Of a stretch of DNA of 6,053 nt, positions 1 through 5,524 are shown piece after piece. A model generated the notes under the pieces. The model searched no databases and was not told the DNA's origin. It saw only the letters and a list, made by a program, of their open reading frames with translations. The stretch is from Candidatus Equihabitans merdae (GTDB lineage: Bacteria > Bacillota > Clostridia > Lachnospirales > Lachnospiraceae). The first letter of the stretch is position 1. The number at the start of each line of letters is the position of its first letter. Location: NCBI GenBank assembly GCA_018065025.1, contig JAGHUB010000361.1:1-6053 (forward strand). The letters are read 5' to 3'. Position numbers and translations under genes: made by a program.

Positions 1-230
1 AATCTATAGTCAAGAACTTTTACAAAAAATAATTAAATACAGCTAATTGATTCAGAAATTTGTACAAAATAGACAAGAGATGACTAAATACCTGTCGGAA
101 AGGTCGGCTAACCACAAAATATAGGGGGCTTGTGCAACATTTTGAAGACATTTTGCCCATTACTTATTTATCCCGCGGGAGCGCCTATCCTGTGAGGAAC
201 GATTTGAGTATAGGAACGAACTTTTCTATA
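1..230. other. A+T-rich intergenic stretch, no gene identified
   Basis: No frame on either strand carries a credible gene here. One + strand frame is open from the window edge to a stop at 44-46 and could in principle be the last 14 residues of a gene to the left, but that is too short to call. Small signals: a perfect 10-bp palindrome TCCCGCGGGA at 171-180, a palindrome TTTGTACAAA at 59-68, a direct repeat ACATTTTG at 138-145 and 149-156, and a direct repeat AGGAACGA at 195-202 and 212-219. None forms a recognisable promoter, riboswitch or terminator. The stretch probably lies beyond the 3' end of the dehydrogenase transcript. Confidence 0.5.
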
Positions 231-234
231 TCTA

Positions 235-272
235 TAAGAAAGACCTGCAACAGATGCTGCAGGTCTCTCTTA
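235..272 (-). terminator. Intrinsic terminator of the dehydrogenase gene
   Basis: Read on the minus strand, two 15-nt arms (TAAGAGAGACCTGCA and TGCAGGTCTTTCTTA) pair completely if one G-U wobble is allowed, around an 8-nt loop. The hairpin starts 48 nt after the stop codon of the minus-strand dehydrogenase gene. The 3' arm is itself U-rich and the sequence continues A+T-rich. On the plus strand the same position would be an A-C mismatch, so the structure fits better as a minus-strand transcript end. There is no separate long U tract beyond the stem, which slightly lowers confidence. Confidence 0.8.
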
Positions 273-319
273 TTAAGGTAATAGGTAAGAGTATATTGTG
301 ATAGTTAGAGTGAACCAGA

Positions 320-1834
320 TTAGATTCTTTCAACTGTGCCTTCCCATGTATCCATGGCAGTCTTAACAGTTGTCTGATCATACCAATGCTTTGTAACTGT
401 CTTAGCACGTGTGTAGAACTTAACACCGTCTTTACCAAGAACATGAAGATCACCAAAGAAGGAGTCTTTGTTACCGGAGAACGGGAAGTATGCTGACGGT
501 ACCGGGATACCAACGTTGATACCAACCATACCACCGTCTGTTCTCATCTCGAATTCACGAGCATAGTAACCATTCTGTGTGAAGATAGCAGAACCGTTAG
601 CGAAGGGGTTAGCATTCATGATAGCCAGACCTTCTTCGAAGTCTTTAACTCTCTTGATGCAGGTAACCGGTCCAAAGATTTCGCAATCACCAACAGACAT
701 GCCGGGTTTGACGTTGTCAAGGATTGTCGGGCCAACGAAGAAGCCGTTTTCACAACCCGGAACAACACAGTCACGACCGTCGAGAACCAGAGTAGCACCT
801 TCATCGATACCCTTCTGGATCCAATCACAAACGCGAGCTTTGTGAGCGGCAGAAACAACCGGACCAAGTTTTGTATCTTCAAGATAAGCCGGACCAATCT
901 TCATAGCCATAGCTTTTTCTTTCAGCTTAGCAACGAATACATCAGCGATGCTTTCCTGTACGCAGACAACCGGAAGAGCCATGCAGCGCATGCCGGCGCA
1001 GCCGTATGTGGAGTTGATGATAGCATCTGTTGTGGATTCAAGGTCGCAGTCTTCCAGAACCAGGCAGTGGTTCTTGGCTTCTGTCTGAGCCTGAACGCGC
1101 TTACCGTTACCGGCGGCTGTGGAGTAGATCTGCTTACCAACGCCTGTTGTACCAACGAATGTAACAGCTTTGATTCTGGGATCTGTCAGGAACAGGTCAG
1201 CTTCTTTTCTGGAGCAAGTAACCAGGTTAACAACACCCTTCGGGAAACCGCCTTCTTCATAGAAGAGTTCCATAATTCTCATAGCTGTCAGCGGTGTGCT
1301 GGAAGAAGCTTTAAGAACAACTGTGTTACCACAAGCGATAGCCAGCGGAACCATCCAACCCCACGGAATCATAGCCGGGAAGTTCATGGGAACGATACCG
1401 GCAACAACGCCCAGCGGTACGCGGTAAGCGGCTGTATCGAAACCTGTTGTAACCTGCAGAGAGCAATCGCCCTGGATCAGAGTGGGAAGTGAGCAAGCAT
1501 GTTCTGTGGGTTCGATAGCTTTCAGAACGTCACCACGTGCTTCGTTCAGAGTCTTACCAAGTTCTGTTGCGCAAAGAACAGCCAGTTCTTCAAGGTGATC
1601 AACCAGGATATTTCTCCATTTGAACATCATCTGAGTACGTTTGCTCAGAGACAGTGTTGACCATGCCGGGAAAGCAGCCTGGGCAGCAGCGATAGCTTCT
1701 TCAACTTCGTCTGCAGTACAGCAGGGAACTTCTGCCAGAACTTCGCCAGTGCTGGAGTTTGTGATTTCATTGTACTTTTCGGTCTTGGACATCTTCCATT
1801 CGCCGTTAACACAATAACCTTTTCTTACTGCCAT
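320..1834 (-). CDS. mmsA: CoA-acylating (methyl)malonate-semialdehyde dehydrogenase
   Basis: A 504-residue aldehyde dehydrogenase of the MmsA/IolA branch. The family converts malonate or methylmalonate semialdehyde, CoA and NAD+ to acetyl- or propionyl-CoA, CO2 and NADH in the cytoplasm, in valine, beta-alanine or inositol breakdown. Visible landmarks are the Arg of GKTLNEARGD (R100), the oxyanion Asn in PMNFPAMIPW (N151), the cofactor-site Lys in VVLKAS (K175), FVGTTGVGK (226-234), AKNH (253-256), the nucleophile in GMRCMA (C284) with the adjacent R283, and EIFGPV (385-390). R100 and R283 match the two arginines known to bind the substrate carboxylate in the Bacillus enzyme. Length is normal for the family. 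AAGGAGG lies 8 nt before the ATG, so the start is secure. The gene is transcribed alone from its own promoter, divergent from an IclR regulator. Unusual residues are QTE before AKNH (usually LGG or MG) and KASS for KPSE. The pathway and preferred semialdehyde cannot be told from this window; iolA is an alternative name. Confidence 0.93.
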   Translation of the reverse strand: MAVRKGYCVNGEWKMSKTEKYNEITNSSTGEVLAEVPCCTADEVEEAIAAAQAAFPAWSTLSLSKRTQMMFKWRNILVDHLEELAVLCATELGKTLNEARGDVLKAIEPTEHACSLPTLIQGDCSLQVTTGFDTAAYRVPLGVVAGIVPMNFPAMIPWGWMVPLAIACGNTVVLKASSSTPLTAMRIMELFYEEGGFPKGVVNLVTCSRKEADLFLTDPRIKAVTFVGTTGVGKQIYSTAAGNGKRVQAQTEAKNHCLVLEDCDLESTTDAIINSTYGCAGMRCMALPVVCVQESIADVFVAKLKEKAMAMKIGPAYLEDTKLGPVVSAAHKARVCDWIQKGIDEGATLVLDGRDCVVPGCENGFFVGPTILDNVKPGMSVGDCEIFGPVTCIKRVKDFEEGLAIMNANPFANGSAIFTQNGYYAREFEMRTDGGMVGINVGIPVPSAYFPFSGNKDSFFGDLHVLGKDGVKFYTRAKTVTKHWYDQTTVKTAMDTWEGTVERI

Positions 1835-1883
1835 GATAATAGCCTCCTTTTTGTGAAAAGATGTTTATTGTTTGATTCTGTTT

Positions 1884-1902
1884 AGTTGCTTGAATTGCAA
1901 CT
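1884..1902 (-). promoter_or_regulatory. Small inverted repeat in the dehydrogenase leader
   Basis: The arms AGTTGC and GCAACT are exact inverted repeats around a 7-nt spacer, a few bases downstream of the predicted transcription start near 1907. It could be a weak hairpin in the 5' leader or a protein-binding site. It does not cover the ribosome binding site. Short arms make chance a realistic explanation. Confidence 0.25.
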
Positions 1903-1913
1903 TCGTTGTATGT

Positions 1914-1942
1914 ATCATAATTCCATTTACATAACATGTCAA
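1914..1942 (-). promoter_or_regulatory. Sigma-70-type promoter of the dehydrogenase gene
   Basis: On the minus strand a perfect -35 box TTGACA (1937-1942) is followed by exactly 17 bp and a -10 box TATGAT (1914-1919, five of six consensus bases). Transcription should start near 1907, giving a leader of about 73 nt before the ATG at 1834. This is the best promoter match in the window. Two palindromic operators lie immediately upstream. Confidence 0.85.
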
Positions 1943-1970
1943 CCGCTTTCTGAAACAAAAATAAAAAATA

Positions 1971-1985
1971 TGAAAATCGGTTTCA
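1971..1985. promoter_or_regulatory. Palindromic operator 1 (TGAAA-N5-TTTCA)
   Basis: A 15-bp palindrome, TGAAA-ATCGG-TTTCA, extended by one matching base pair on each side. Its centre is 71 bp upstream of the predicted dehydrogenase start. The form resembles operators known for IclR-family proteins (the KdgR type is TGAAA-N5-TTTCA; E. coli IclR uses a related TGGAAA-like palindrome). An IclR gene lies next door, which makes it the likely ligand. Confidence 0.65.
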
Positions 1986-1991
1986 TAAAAA

Positions 1992-2006
1992 TGAAATGAT
2001 ATTTCA
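1992..2006. promoter_or_regulatory. Palindromic operator 2 (TGAAA-N5-TTTCA)
   Basis: The palindrome is TGAAA-TGATA-TTTCA. Its centre is exactly 21 bp, two helical turns, from the centre of operator 1, so proteins on both would sit on the same DNA face. It lies about 92 bp upstream of the dehydrogenase start. Two directly repeated half-sites, TGAAATGAAA at 2011-2020, follow it and may extend the binding region. Confidence 0.65.
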
Positions 2007-2051
2007 AAAATGAAATGAAAATAGATTGCTATTCCAAATGCAAGATGGTAG

Positions 2052-2057
2052 TATAAT
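2052..2057 (+). promoter_or_regulatory. -10 box of the IclR-family gene promoter
   Basis: A perfect TATAAT. There is no good -35 box at normal distance; the nearest candidate, TTGCTA at 2026-2031, has a 20-bp spacer. Transcription would start near 2064, inside operator 3, leaving a leader of about 140 nt that contains the structured element. The weak -35 region suggests low or regulated expression. Confidence 0.55.
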
Positions 2058-2060
2058 AAA

Positions 2061-2075
2061 TGAAATTAATTTTCA
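2061..2075. promoter_or_regulatory. Palindromic operator 3 (TGAAA-N5-TTTCA)
   Basis: The palindrome is TGAAA-TTAAT-TTTCA, extended by one pair on each side. It begins 4 bp after the TATAAT box and covers the predicted start site of the IclR-family gene, a position that normally gives repression. This fits negative autoregulation, which is common in the family. Confidence 0.6.
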
Positions 2076-2114
2076 TTTTATTGGTTTAATAGCATCTGCA
2101 ATCGGAGGGTGATG

Positions 2115-2180
2115 GTCACCAATCAGTAGATCGGTGATATTTTGCGGAGTGACATCAAAAGAATGTATTGGCATTCTTTC
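2115..2180 (+). promoter_or_regulatory. Two-hairpin leader element, copy 1
   Basis: Hairpin A has arms GTCACCAATC (2115-2124) and GATCGGTGAT (2129-2138), with one A-C mismatch and one G-U pair around a 4-nt loop. A 7-nt linker leads to the conserved block GGAGTGACATCAA (2146-2158). Hairpin B follows, with perfect 8-bp arms AAAGAATG and CATTCTTT around a 6-nt loop (2166-2171). The element ends 23 nt before the IclR-family start codon. A second copy with the same architecture lies at 4269-4336. It is not a class I recognise. It could be a cis-acting RNA, a protein-binding DNA repeat, or a member of a dispersed repeat family. Confidence 0.55.
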
Positions 2181-2203
2181 ATTAAGTGAGTAGGGTGATA
2201 TAG

Positions 2204-2989
2204 ATGGATAATACGACAAAGAGCTCCAACCAATCAGTTAATAAACTGCTTCAGCTGCTGGGAACATTGTCTGAAGCCCGTATGGCTATGCGTCTCCAGG
2301 ACATTGCCAAAGACAGCGGTATGCCTCAGGCCACCGCTTTGCGTTACCTTAATGCTTTAATTGAAGAAGGCTATGCTTATCAGGACGAAGAGACAGGTCG
2401 TTATGCCCTGACCTGGAAAATGTGCGGTTTCGGTGATCAGATCAAGAGTCACACCACACTGCGCACCATTTCCGGTACCTTACTGAGCCGCCTGTCTGTT
2501 GAACTTGGCTTAGGTATCTGTCAGGTTATCGAAAATGACAGAGAGTGTTTCTACCTGGACTGCATCTATGAGCCCAGCACAGTTGGACATCCTCTGCAGC
2601 GTATCGGTAAGCAGACACCTATTCACGCCGCCAGTTCAGGCAAGATCCTTCTGACAGAGTATTCCGATACAGACCTGGATACCTTGATCGAAGAAAAAGG
2701 GTTGGTTAAACTGACCGACAGAACCATTTCCAATAAGGAAGATCTGGTAAAAGAATTGGCATTAACTAAAGAACGCGATTACGGTCTTGATGATGAAGAA
2801 TGCGAAGAAGGCCTTCGCTGCGTAGCGGTTCCCCTGAGAGACTACACAGGCAAGGCTGTAGCCGCCATCAGCGCCTTCGGTGACCTGGACCAGATGACCG
2901 AGGAAAATATCCAGCAGAATATCCTGCCGGCTCTTCGTAATGTAGCCGCAGAAATCTCCATGCGCATGGGCAGCCGCGGCGTAATCTGA
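2204..2989 (+). CDS. IclR-family transcriptional regulator
   Basis: A 261-residue cytoplasmic DNA-binding regulator of typical length. Residues about 10-71 form the winged helix: the helix-turn-helix runs from LQDIAKDSG to TALRYLNAL (31-52) and the wing includes EEGYAYQDEETGRYAL. The rest is the effector-binding domain, with HAASSGKILL (141-150) and the family signature region from GLDDEE to VAVPLRD (194-213), then AAISAFG. The ATG is preceded by GGGTGAT, which pairs well with the 16S tail at 4-5 nt spacing. The gene is divergent from the dehydrogenase gene, and three TGAAA-N5-TTTCA palindromes lie between them. I infer that it controls the dehydrogenase and itself in response to a small carboxylic metabolite; the ligand cannot be read from the sequence. 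The leader carries copy 1 of the two-hairpin element. It ends at a shared terminator hairpin. Confidence 0.92.
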   Translation: MDNTTKSSNQSVNKLLQLLGTLSEARMAMRLQDIAKDSGMPQATALRYLNALIEEGYAYQDEETGRYALTWKMCGFGDQIKSHTTLRTISGTLLSRLSVELGLGICQVIENDRECFYLDCIYEPSTVGHPLQRIGKQTPIHAASSGKILLTEYSDTDLDTLIEEKGLVKLTDRTISNKEDLVKELALTKERDYGLDDEECEEGLRCVAVPLRDYTGKAVAAISAFGDLDQMTEENIQQNILPALRNVAAEISMRMGSRGVI

Positions 2990-3040
2990 AATTACGTGGC
3001 TGTGAAAGAGTAAAAACACAAGAGAATACAACAAAATTAA

Positions 3041-3074
3041 AAACGCCGAGAAGGGTTTTCCCTTCTTGGCGTTT
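3041..3074. terminator. Bidirectional terminator between convergent genes
   Basis: The arms AAACGCCGAGAAGGG and CCCTTCTTGGCGTTT form a 15-bp stem around a TTTT loop, with one G-U pair on the plus strand (an A-C mismatch on the minus strand). It lies 51 nt after the IclR-family stop and 14 nt beyond the cation transporter stop. On the minus strand it runs into GTTTTTAATTTTG, a good U tract; on the plus strand into TTTAGTGTTTTC, a weaker one. It should stop transcription from both sides. Confidence 0.92.
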
Positions 3075-3088
3075 AGTGTTTTCTCTGT

Positions 3089-4225
3089 TTACACAAATTC
3101 AGTTTCAATAACCAGATTCAGTTCATACTGGGGATATTTTTCCTTCATGTAGCTTTCGAATGAAGCACGGAGGGCATCCCAGTCGGTCAGATCATAGCTG
3201 ACGATGAAGTCACAGTAGAGCTGGTTAGTATCAGGTTCAATGTAGAGAGCATGGTAGCTGTTAACACCTTCATATTCTCTGATGAAGCTGCCGATAACCT
3301 TACGCATCTCTTTAAGCTTGGGATTGTCGTTGTCAACAGCATAGATACCGAAGACCATGGTAACAGCATATTCATGCATGATGTGAAGCTGCAGCTTGTG
3401 GAGAATCTGATAGATCTCACCAACGCTCATATTGTGGTCAACTTCGACATTAACAGAGCCGGACCAGGCATCGGGACCATAGTTGTGCAGCATCATATCA
3501 ACGGCAGCCACGATACCTTCTGTACCACGGATCTCTTTGTAGAGCTTGGCAGCCAGTTCCTTTTCACCGGCGCGGCCGATGAGTTCGGAAAGTGTATCGC
3601 TGAGGATTTCATAGCCGGCCTTAATGATCAGAAGTGAAATGATGACACCGGCGATACCATCCAATGAGATATGGAAGATCAGGAAAATAAGGGTAGCAGC
3701 GATGGTAACAAGAGAAGCAAATGAGTCGCCGCGGCAGTCTACGCCGACGCCTTCCAGGGCAGCAGAGTCAGCTTTCTTACCCATCTTAATGGTGTAAACG
3801 CCCAGGACAAACTTTACAACAGCGAAGAGAGCGATAAGGCCGATCATCAGATAAGAGACATTCATCTCTTCCGGATGGATGATCAGCTTAGCGGAGTCAA
3901 TCAGCATCTGAATACCGGTAACCAGAACCAGTACGGCAACAATGAGACCGGTGAGGTATTCAATACGACGATAACCGAAGGGGTGCTCCTTGTCCGGATG
4001 CTTGCCGGCAATCTTGGTGCCGATCAGTGTCAGTACTGAAGACAGAACGTCGGCAGCATTGTTGGCACCTTCGGAAGCGATGGCGATGGAGCCGGAGATC
4101 AGACCGATAACGATCTTAATAGAAGCAAGCAGCAGATTGACCACGATACCCAGACCGGAAGTCATGGTAATGATACTGTCGCGGGATTCAGGATCTTGTT
4201 TGAATAACTTGTAGAATACTTTCAT
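3089..4225 (-). CDS. Cation diffusion facilitator (CDF) metal efflux protein
   Basis: A 378-residue membrane protein from the chosen start. CDF proteins are dimeric proton-coupled exporters of divalent metals such as Zn, Mn, Fe, Co or Ni. About six membrane segments fit residues 20-205. The transport-site motifs are N55-x3-D59 in the second helix (EGANNAADVLSS) and D163-x3-D167 in the fifth (VDCRGDSF). The HPDKEHPFGYRRIEYL loop (76-91) is characteristic of the family. A cytoplasmic dimerisation domain follows, with LHNYGP (H247) and VEVDH (261-264). About 75 further residues (303-378) resemble a second copy of that domain, with SYHAL at 323-327. I prefer the ATG at 4225, which has AAAGGAGG just upstream although only 3 nt away; an upstream in-frame ATG at 4243 has no ribosome binding site and would translate through this one. 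The metal is undetermined. The gene stands alone and ends at the shared terminator. Confidence 0.9.
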   Translation of the reverse strand: MKVFYKLFKQDPESRDSIITMTSGLGIVVNLLLASIKIVIGLISGSIAIASEGANNAADVLSSVLTLIGTKIAGKHPDKEHPFGYRRIEYLTGLIVAVLVLVTGIQMLIDSAKLIIHPEEMNVSYLMIGLIALFAVVKFVLGVYTIKMGKKADSAALEGVGVDCRGDSFASLVTIAATLIFLIFHISLDGIAGVIISLLIIKAGYEILSDTLSELIGRAGEKELAAKLYKEIRGTEGIVAAVDMMLHNYGPDAWSGSVNVEVDHNMSVGEIYQILHKLQLHIMHEYAVTMVFGIYAVDNDNPKLKEMRKVIGSFIREYEGVNSYHALYIEPDTNQLYCDFIVSYDLTDWDALRASFESYMKEKYPQYELNLVIETEFV

Positions 4226-4268
4226 AATCCTCCTTTGGCACATGATTATCGTGCAAAAATTATCATAT

Positions 4269-4336
4269 ATCCTGAATCTATGATTCGGGATTTGTGTTGG
4301 GGAGTGACATCAATAGAATGCTTGAACATTCTTTTG
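4269..4336 (+). promoter_or_regulatory. Two-hairpin element, copy 2
   Basis: Hairpin A has arms ATCCTGAATC (4269-4278) and GATTCGGGAT (4282-4291), fully paired with one G-U, around a TAT loop. A 9-nt linker leads to GGAGTGACATCAA (4301-4313), identical to copy 1. Hairpin B is AGAATG (4315-4320), a 6-nt loop of different sequence, and CATTCT (4327-4332), extendable by three pairs past a T-T mismatch. From 4301 to 4335, 28 of 35 positions match copy 1, and five of the seven differences are in the loop. It lies 115 nt upstream of the EamA gene, before that gene's predicted promoter, and 44 nt upstream of the divergent cation transporter start. Direction of action is therefore open. Confidence 0.55.
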
Positions 4337-4394
4337 AGGCATAAAACATATTTATTCACTTAGGCTTGTTTGTCAATACTTTTCCCTAATATAG

Positions 4395-4423
4395 CTTTCA
4401 CCTTTTTGTGAGAGGTGTATAAT
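4395..4423 (+). promoter_or_regulatory. Promoter of the EamA-family gene, with internal dyad
   Basis: A perfect -10 box TATAAT lies at 4418-4423. With a 17-bp spacer the -35 hexamer is CTTTCA (4395-4400), a weak match. Transcription would start near 4430, leaving a leader of about 20 nt that holds the ribosome binding site. An imperfect inverted repeat, CTTTCAC (4395-4401) and GTGAGAG (4408-4414), fills the region between the two boxes and could be an operator. Confidence 0.6.
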
Positions 4424-4450
4424 ACCTTTCGGAAAAGGAAGGTTTCAACT

Positions 4451-5329
4451 ATGAATAATAAAAAAGGCTATTTTGCGGTACTGGCCGGGGCTATGTGGGG
4501 CTGTATCGGTTTCTTCGTCCGCTATTTCACAGATCTGGGCATGGGCTCTATGGATCTGACATTTATGAGAGCAACACTGACAGCCATTATGCTGTTTATC
4601 TATACACTGTTTTTTGATCGGAAAATGTTTCGGATCCGTCTCAAGGATTTATGGATCTTTGTAGGAAATGGCGTTTGCGCTCTGGGCTTTTTCTTCTTCT
4701 GCTACAACAAGGCTATCGCCATGACATCACTGTCAACAGCAGCGGTACTTCTCTATACTGCACCGGCTTTCGTTATGGTCATGTCTTATTTCTTATTTAA
4801 GGAAAGCTTCAGTAAGGCTAAGGTGACAGCTCTGGTTATGACATTAGTGGGCTGCCTTTTTGTGTCAGGCGTCATCGGCACCAACGCCAATCTGACATTT
4901 GCCGGCATCTTGGTGGGTCTGGGAGCAGGCTTGGGTTATGCCCTTTACTCCATATTTTCCAGATTTGCCTTCAATCGGGGCTATACCAGCACAACTTTGA
5001 TGCTTTATACCTATCTGGCCTGTGCTGTGGTGACAGCTCCTTTTGCTAAGATGCCTACCGTTATGGGTGTGACATTTCACAGCGGCAAGACATTTGGCAT
5101 GGCCATCGCCTATGTGCTGATCAGTACGGTGATTCCTTATATTTTCTACAACATTGCTTTGAAAAATGCGGACAACGGCCGTTGTTCTATCATGGCTTCC
5201 GTGGAACCGGTGGTGGCCACTATCTGTGGCTTCCTGCTCTTCGGGGAGACACCTACTTTGACCGGTATTCTTGGTATGGCTTTGGTCATTGGCGCCATCG
5301 TACTTTGCAATGTAAAAAATAAGGCCTGA
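4451..5329 (+). CDS. EamA/DMT-superfamily permease
   Basis: A 292-residue inner-membrane protein with ten predicted helices, at about residues 6-26, 35-55, 66-86, 93-115, 123-141, 149-171, 180-198, 214-234, 243-264 and 269-287. The drug/metabolite transporter family is a tandem repeat of two five-helix EamA domains. The end of each repeat is visible here as YTAPAFVMVMSYFLFKE (102-118) and ASVEPVVATICGFLLFGE (249-266). Members export amino acids, their derivatives or other small metabolites; the substrate cannot be assigned. The ATG at 4451 has AAGGAAGG 8 nt upstream. A longer reading from GTG 4415 is unlikely because it would overlap the TATAAT box and adds a basic non-conserved stretch. The gene is a single unit, with copy 2 of the two-hairpin element upstream and a hairpin 124 nt after the stop. 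Confidence 0.9.
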   Translation: MNNKKGYFAVLAGAMWGCIGFFVRYFTDLGMGSMDLTFMRATLTAIMLFIYTLFFDRKMFRIRLKDLWIFVGNGVCALGFFFFCYNKAIAMTSLSTAAVLLYTAPAFVMVMSYFLFKESFSKAKVTALVMTLVGCLFVSGVIGTNANLTFAGILVGLGAGLGYALYSIFSRFAFNRGYTSTTLMLYTYLACAVVTAPFAKMPTVMGVTFHSGKTFGMAIAYVLISTVIPYIFYNIALKNADNGRCSIMASVEPVVATICGFLLFGETPTLTGILGMALVIGAIVLCNVKNKA

Positions 5330-5340
5330 TGGACGGCCTT
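5321..5340 (-). terminator. Possible weak minus-strand terminator at the EamA stop codon
   Basis: The arms AAGGCC (5321-5326) and GGCCTT (5335-5340) pair exactly around an 8-nt loop that begins with the EamA stop codon. On the minus strand the stem is followed by ATTTTTTACA, a fair U tract; on the plus strand no U tract follows. No minus-strand gene is seen to the right, so it could stop antisense transcription or be chance. Confidence 0.3.
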
Positions 5341-5452
5341 GATGACAGCGATCAGGATGGTTTTGCGTGAATTTATAAACTCAAATAGTTTTAAGTTTAT
5401 GTTTTATTTTAGGGTTTGTTCATGATTGGTTCATAACTCTTTTTTATCTTAA

Positions 5453-5504
5453 AAGTGGTGTTTTCGCTTAAACAATTAGGGGCAGAAGACGCCACTTATT
5501 TTCT
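5453..5504 (+). terminator. Strong hairpin with U tract between EamA gene and dnaK
   Basis: The 13-nt arms AAGTGGTGTTTTC (5453-5465) and GAAGACGCCACTT (5485-5497) pair fully on the plus strand with two G-U wobbles, around a 19-nt loop, followed by ATTTTCT. Because the wobbles work only in a plus-strand transcript, it should act as RNA in that direction. It may be the EamA gene terminator. It may instead be an attenuator or stability hairpin in the dnaK leader, as it ends 30 nt before the dnaK ATG and little room is left for a promoter between. Confidence 0.6.
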
Positions 5505-5524
5505 ATATGACAAGCAGGGAATGA

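Noticed and set aside
2..46. C-terminal tail of a gene entering from the left
   Set aside because: Only 14 open codons in very A+T-rich DNA; such a run is easily reached by chance and no family can be recognised.
842..1492. A 216-codon plus-strand open frame opposite the dehydrogenase gene
   Set aside because: The minus-strand dehydrogenase is unmistakable. The antisense product has no recognisable domain and looks like a by-product of biased codon use in the real gene.
2101..2180. Fluoride riboswitch suggested by GGTGATGGTCACC
   Set aside because: The resemblance stops at the first few bases; the loop and downstream pseudoknot sequences expected for that class are absent, and the neighbouring genes are not fluoride exporters.
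3251..3637. A 128-codon plus-strand open frame opposite the cation transporter
   Set aside because: It lies wholly within a well-supported CDF gene, has no ribosome binding site of note and no familiar motif.
4301..4336. Copy 2 hairpin B as an ordinary transcription terminator
   Set aside because: No plus-strand gene ends upstream of it, the stem is A+T-rich, and the near-identical copy 1 sits just before a start codon, where a plain terminator is not expected.
4415..4450. Longer EamA start at GTG 4415
   Set aside because: The GTG overlaps the TATAAT box and would add 12 mostly polar residues before a typical EamA N-terminus; ATG 4451 has a good ribosome binding site.
5388..5417. SigB-like general stress promoter upstream of dnaK (GTTTTA and GGGTTT)
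   Set aside because: Spacing is wrong (18 bp, or 11 bp with the alternative GTTTAT box) and the match is poor.
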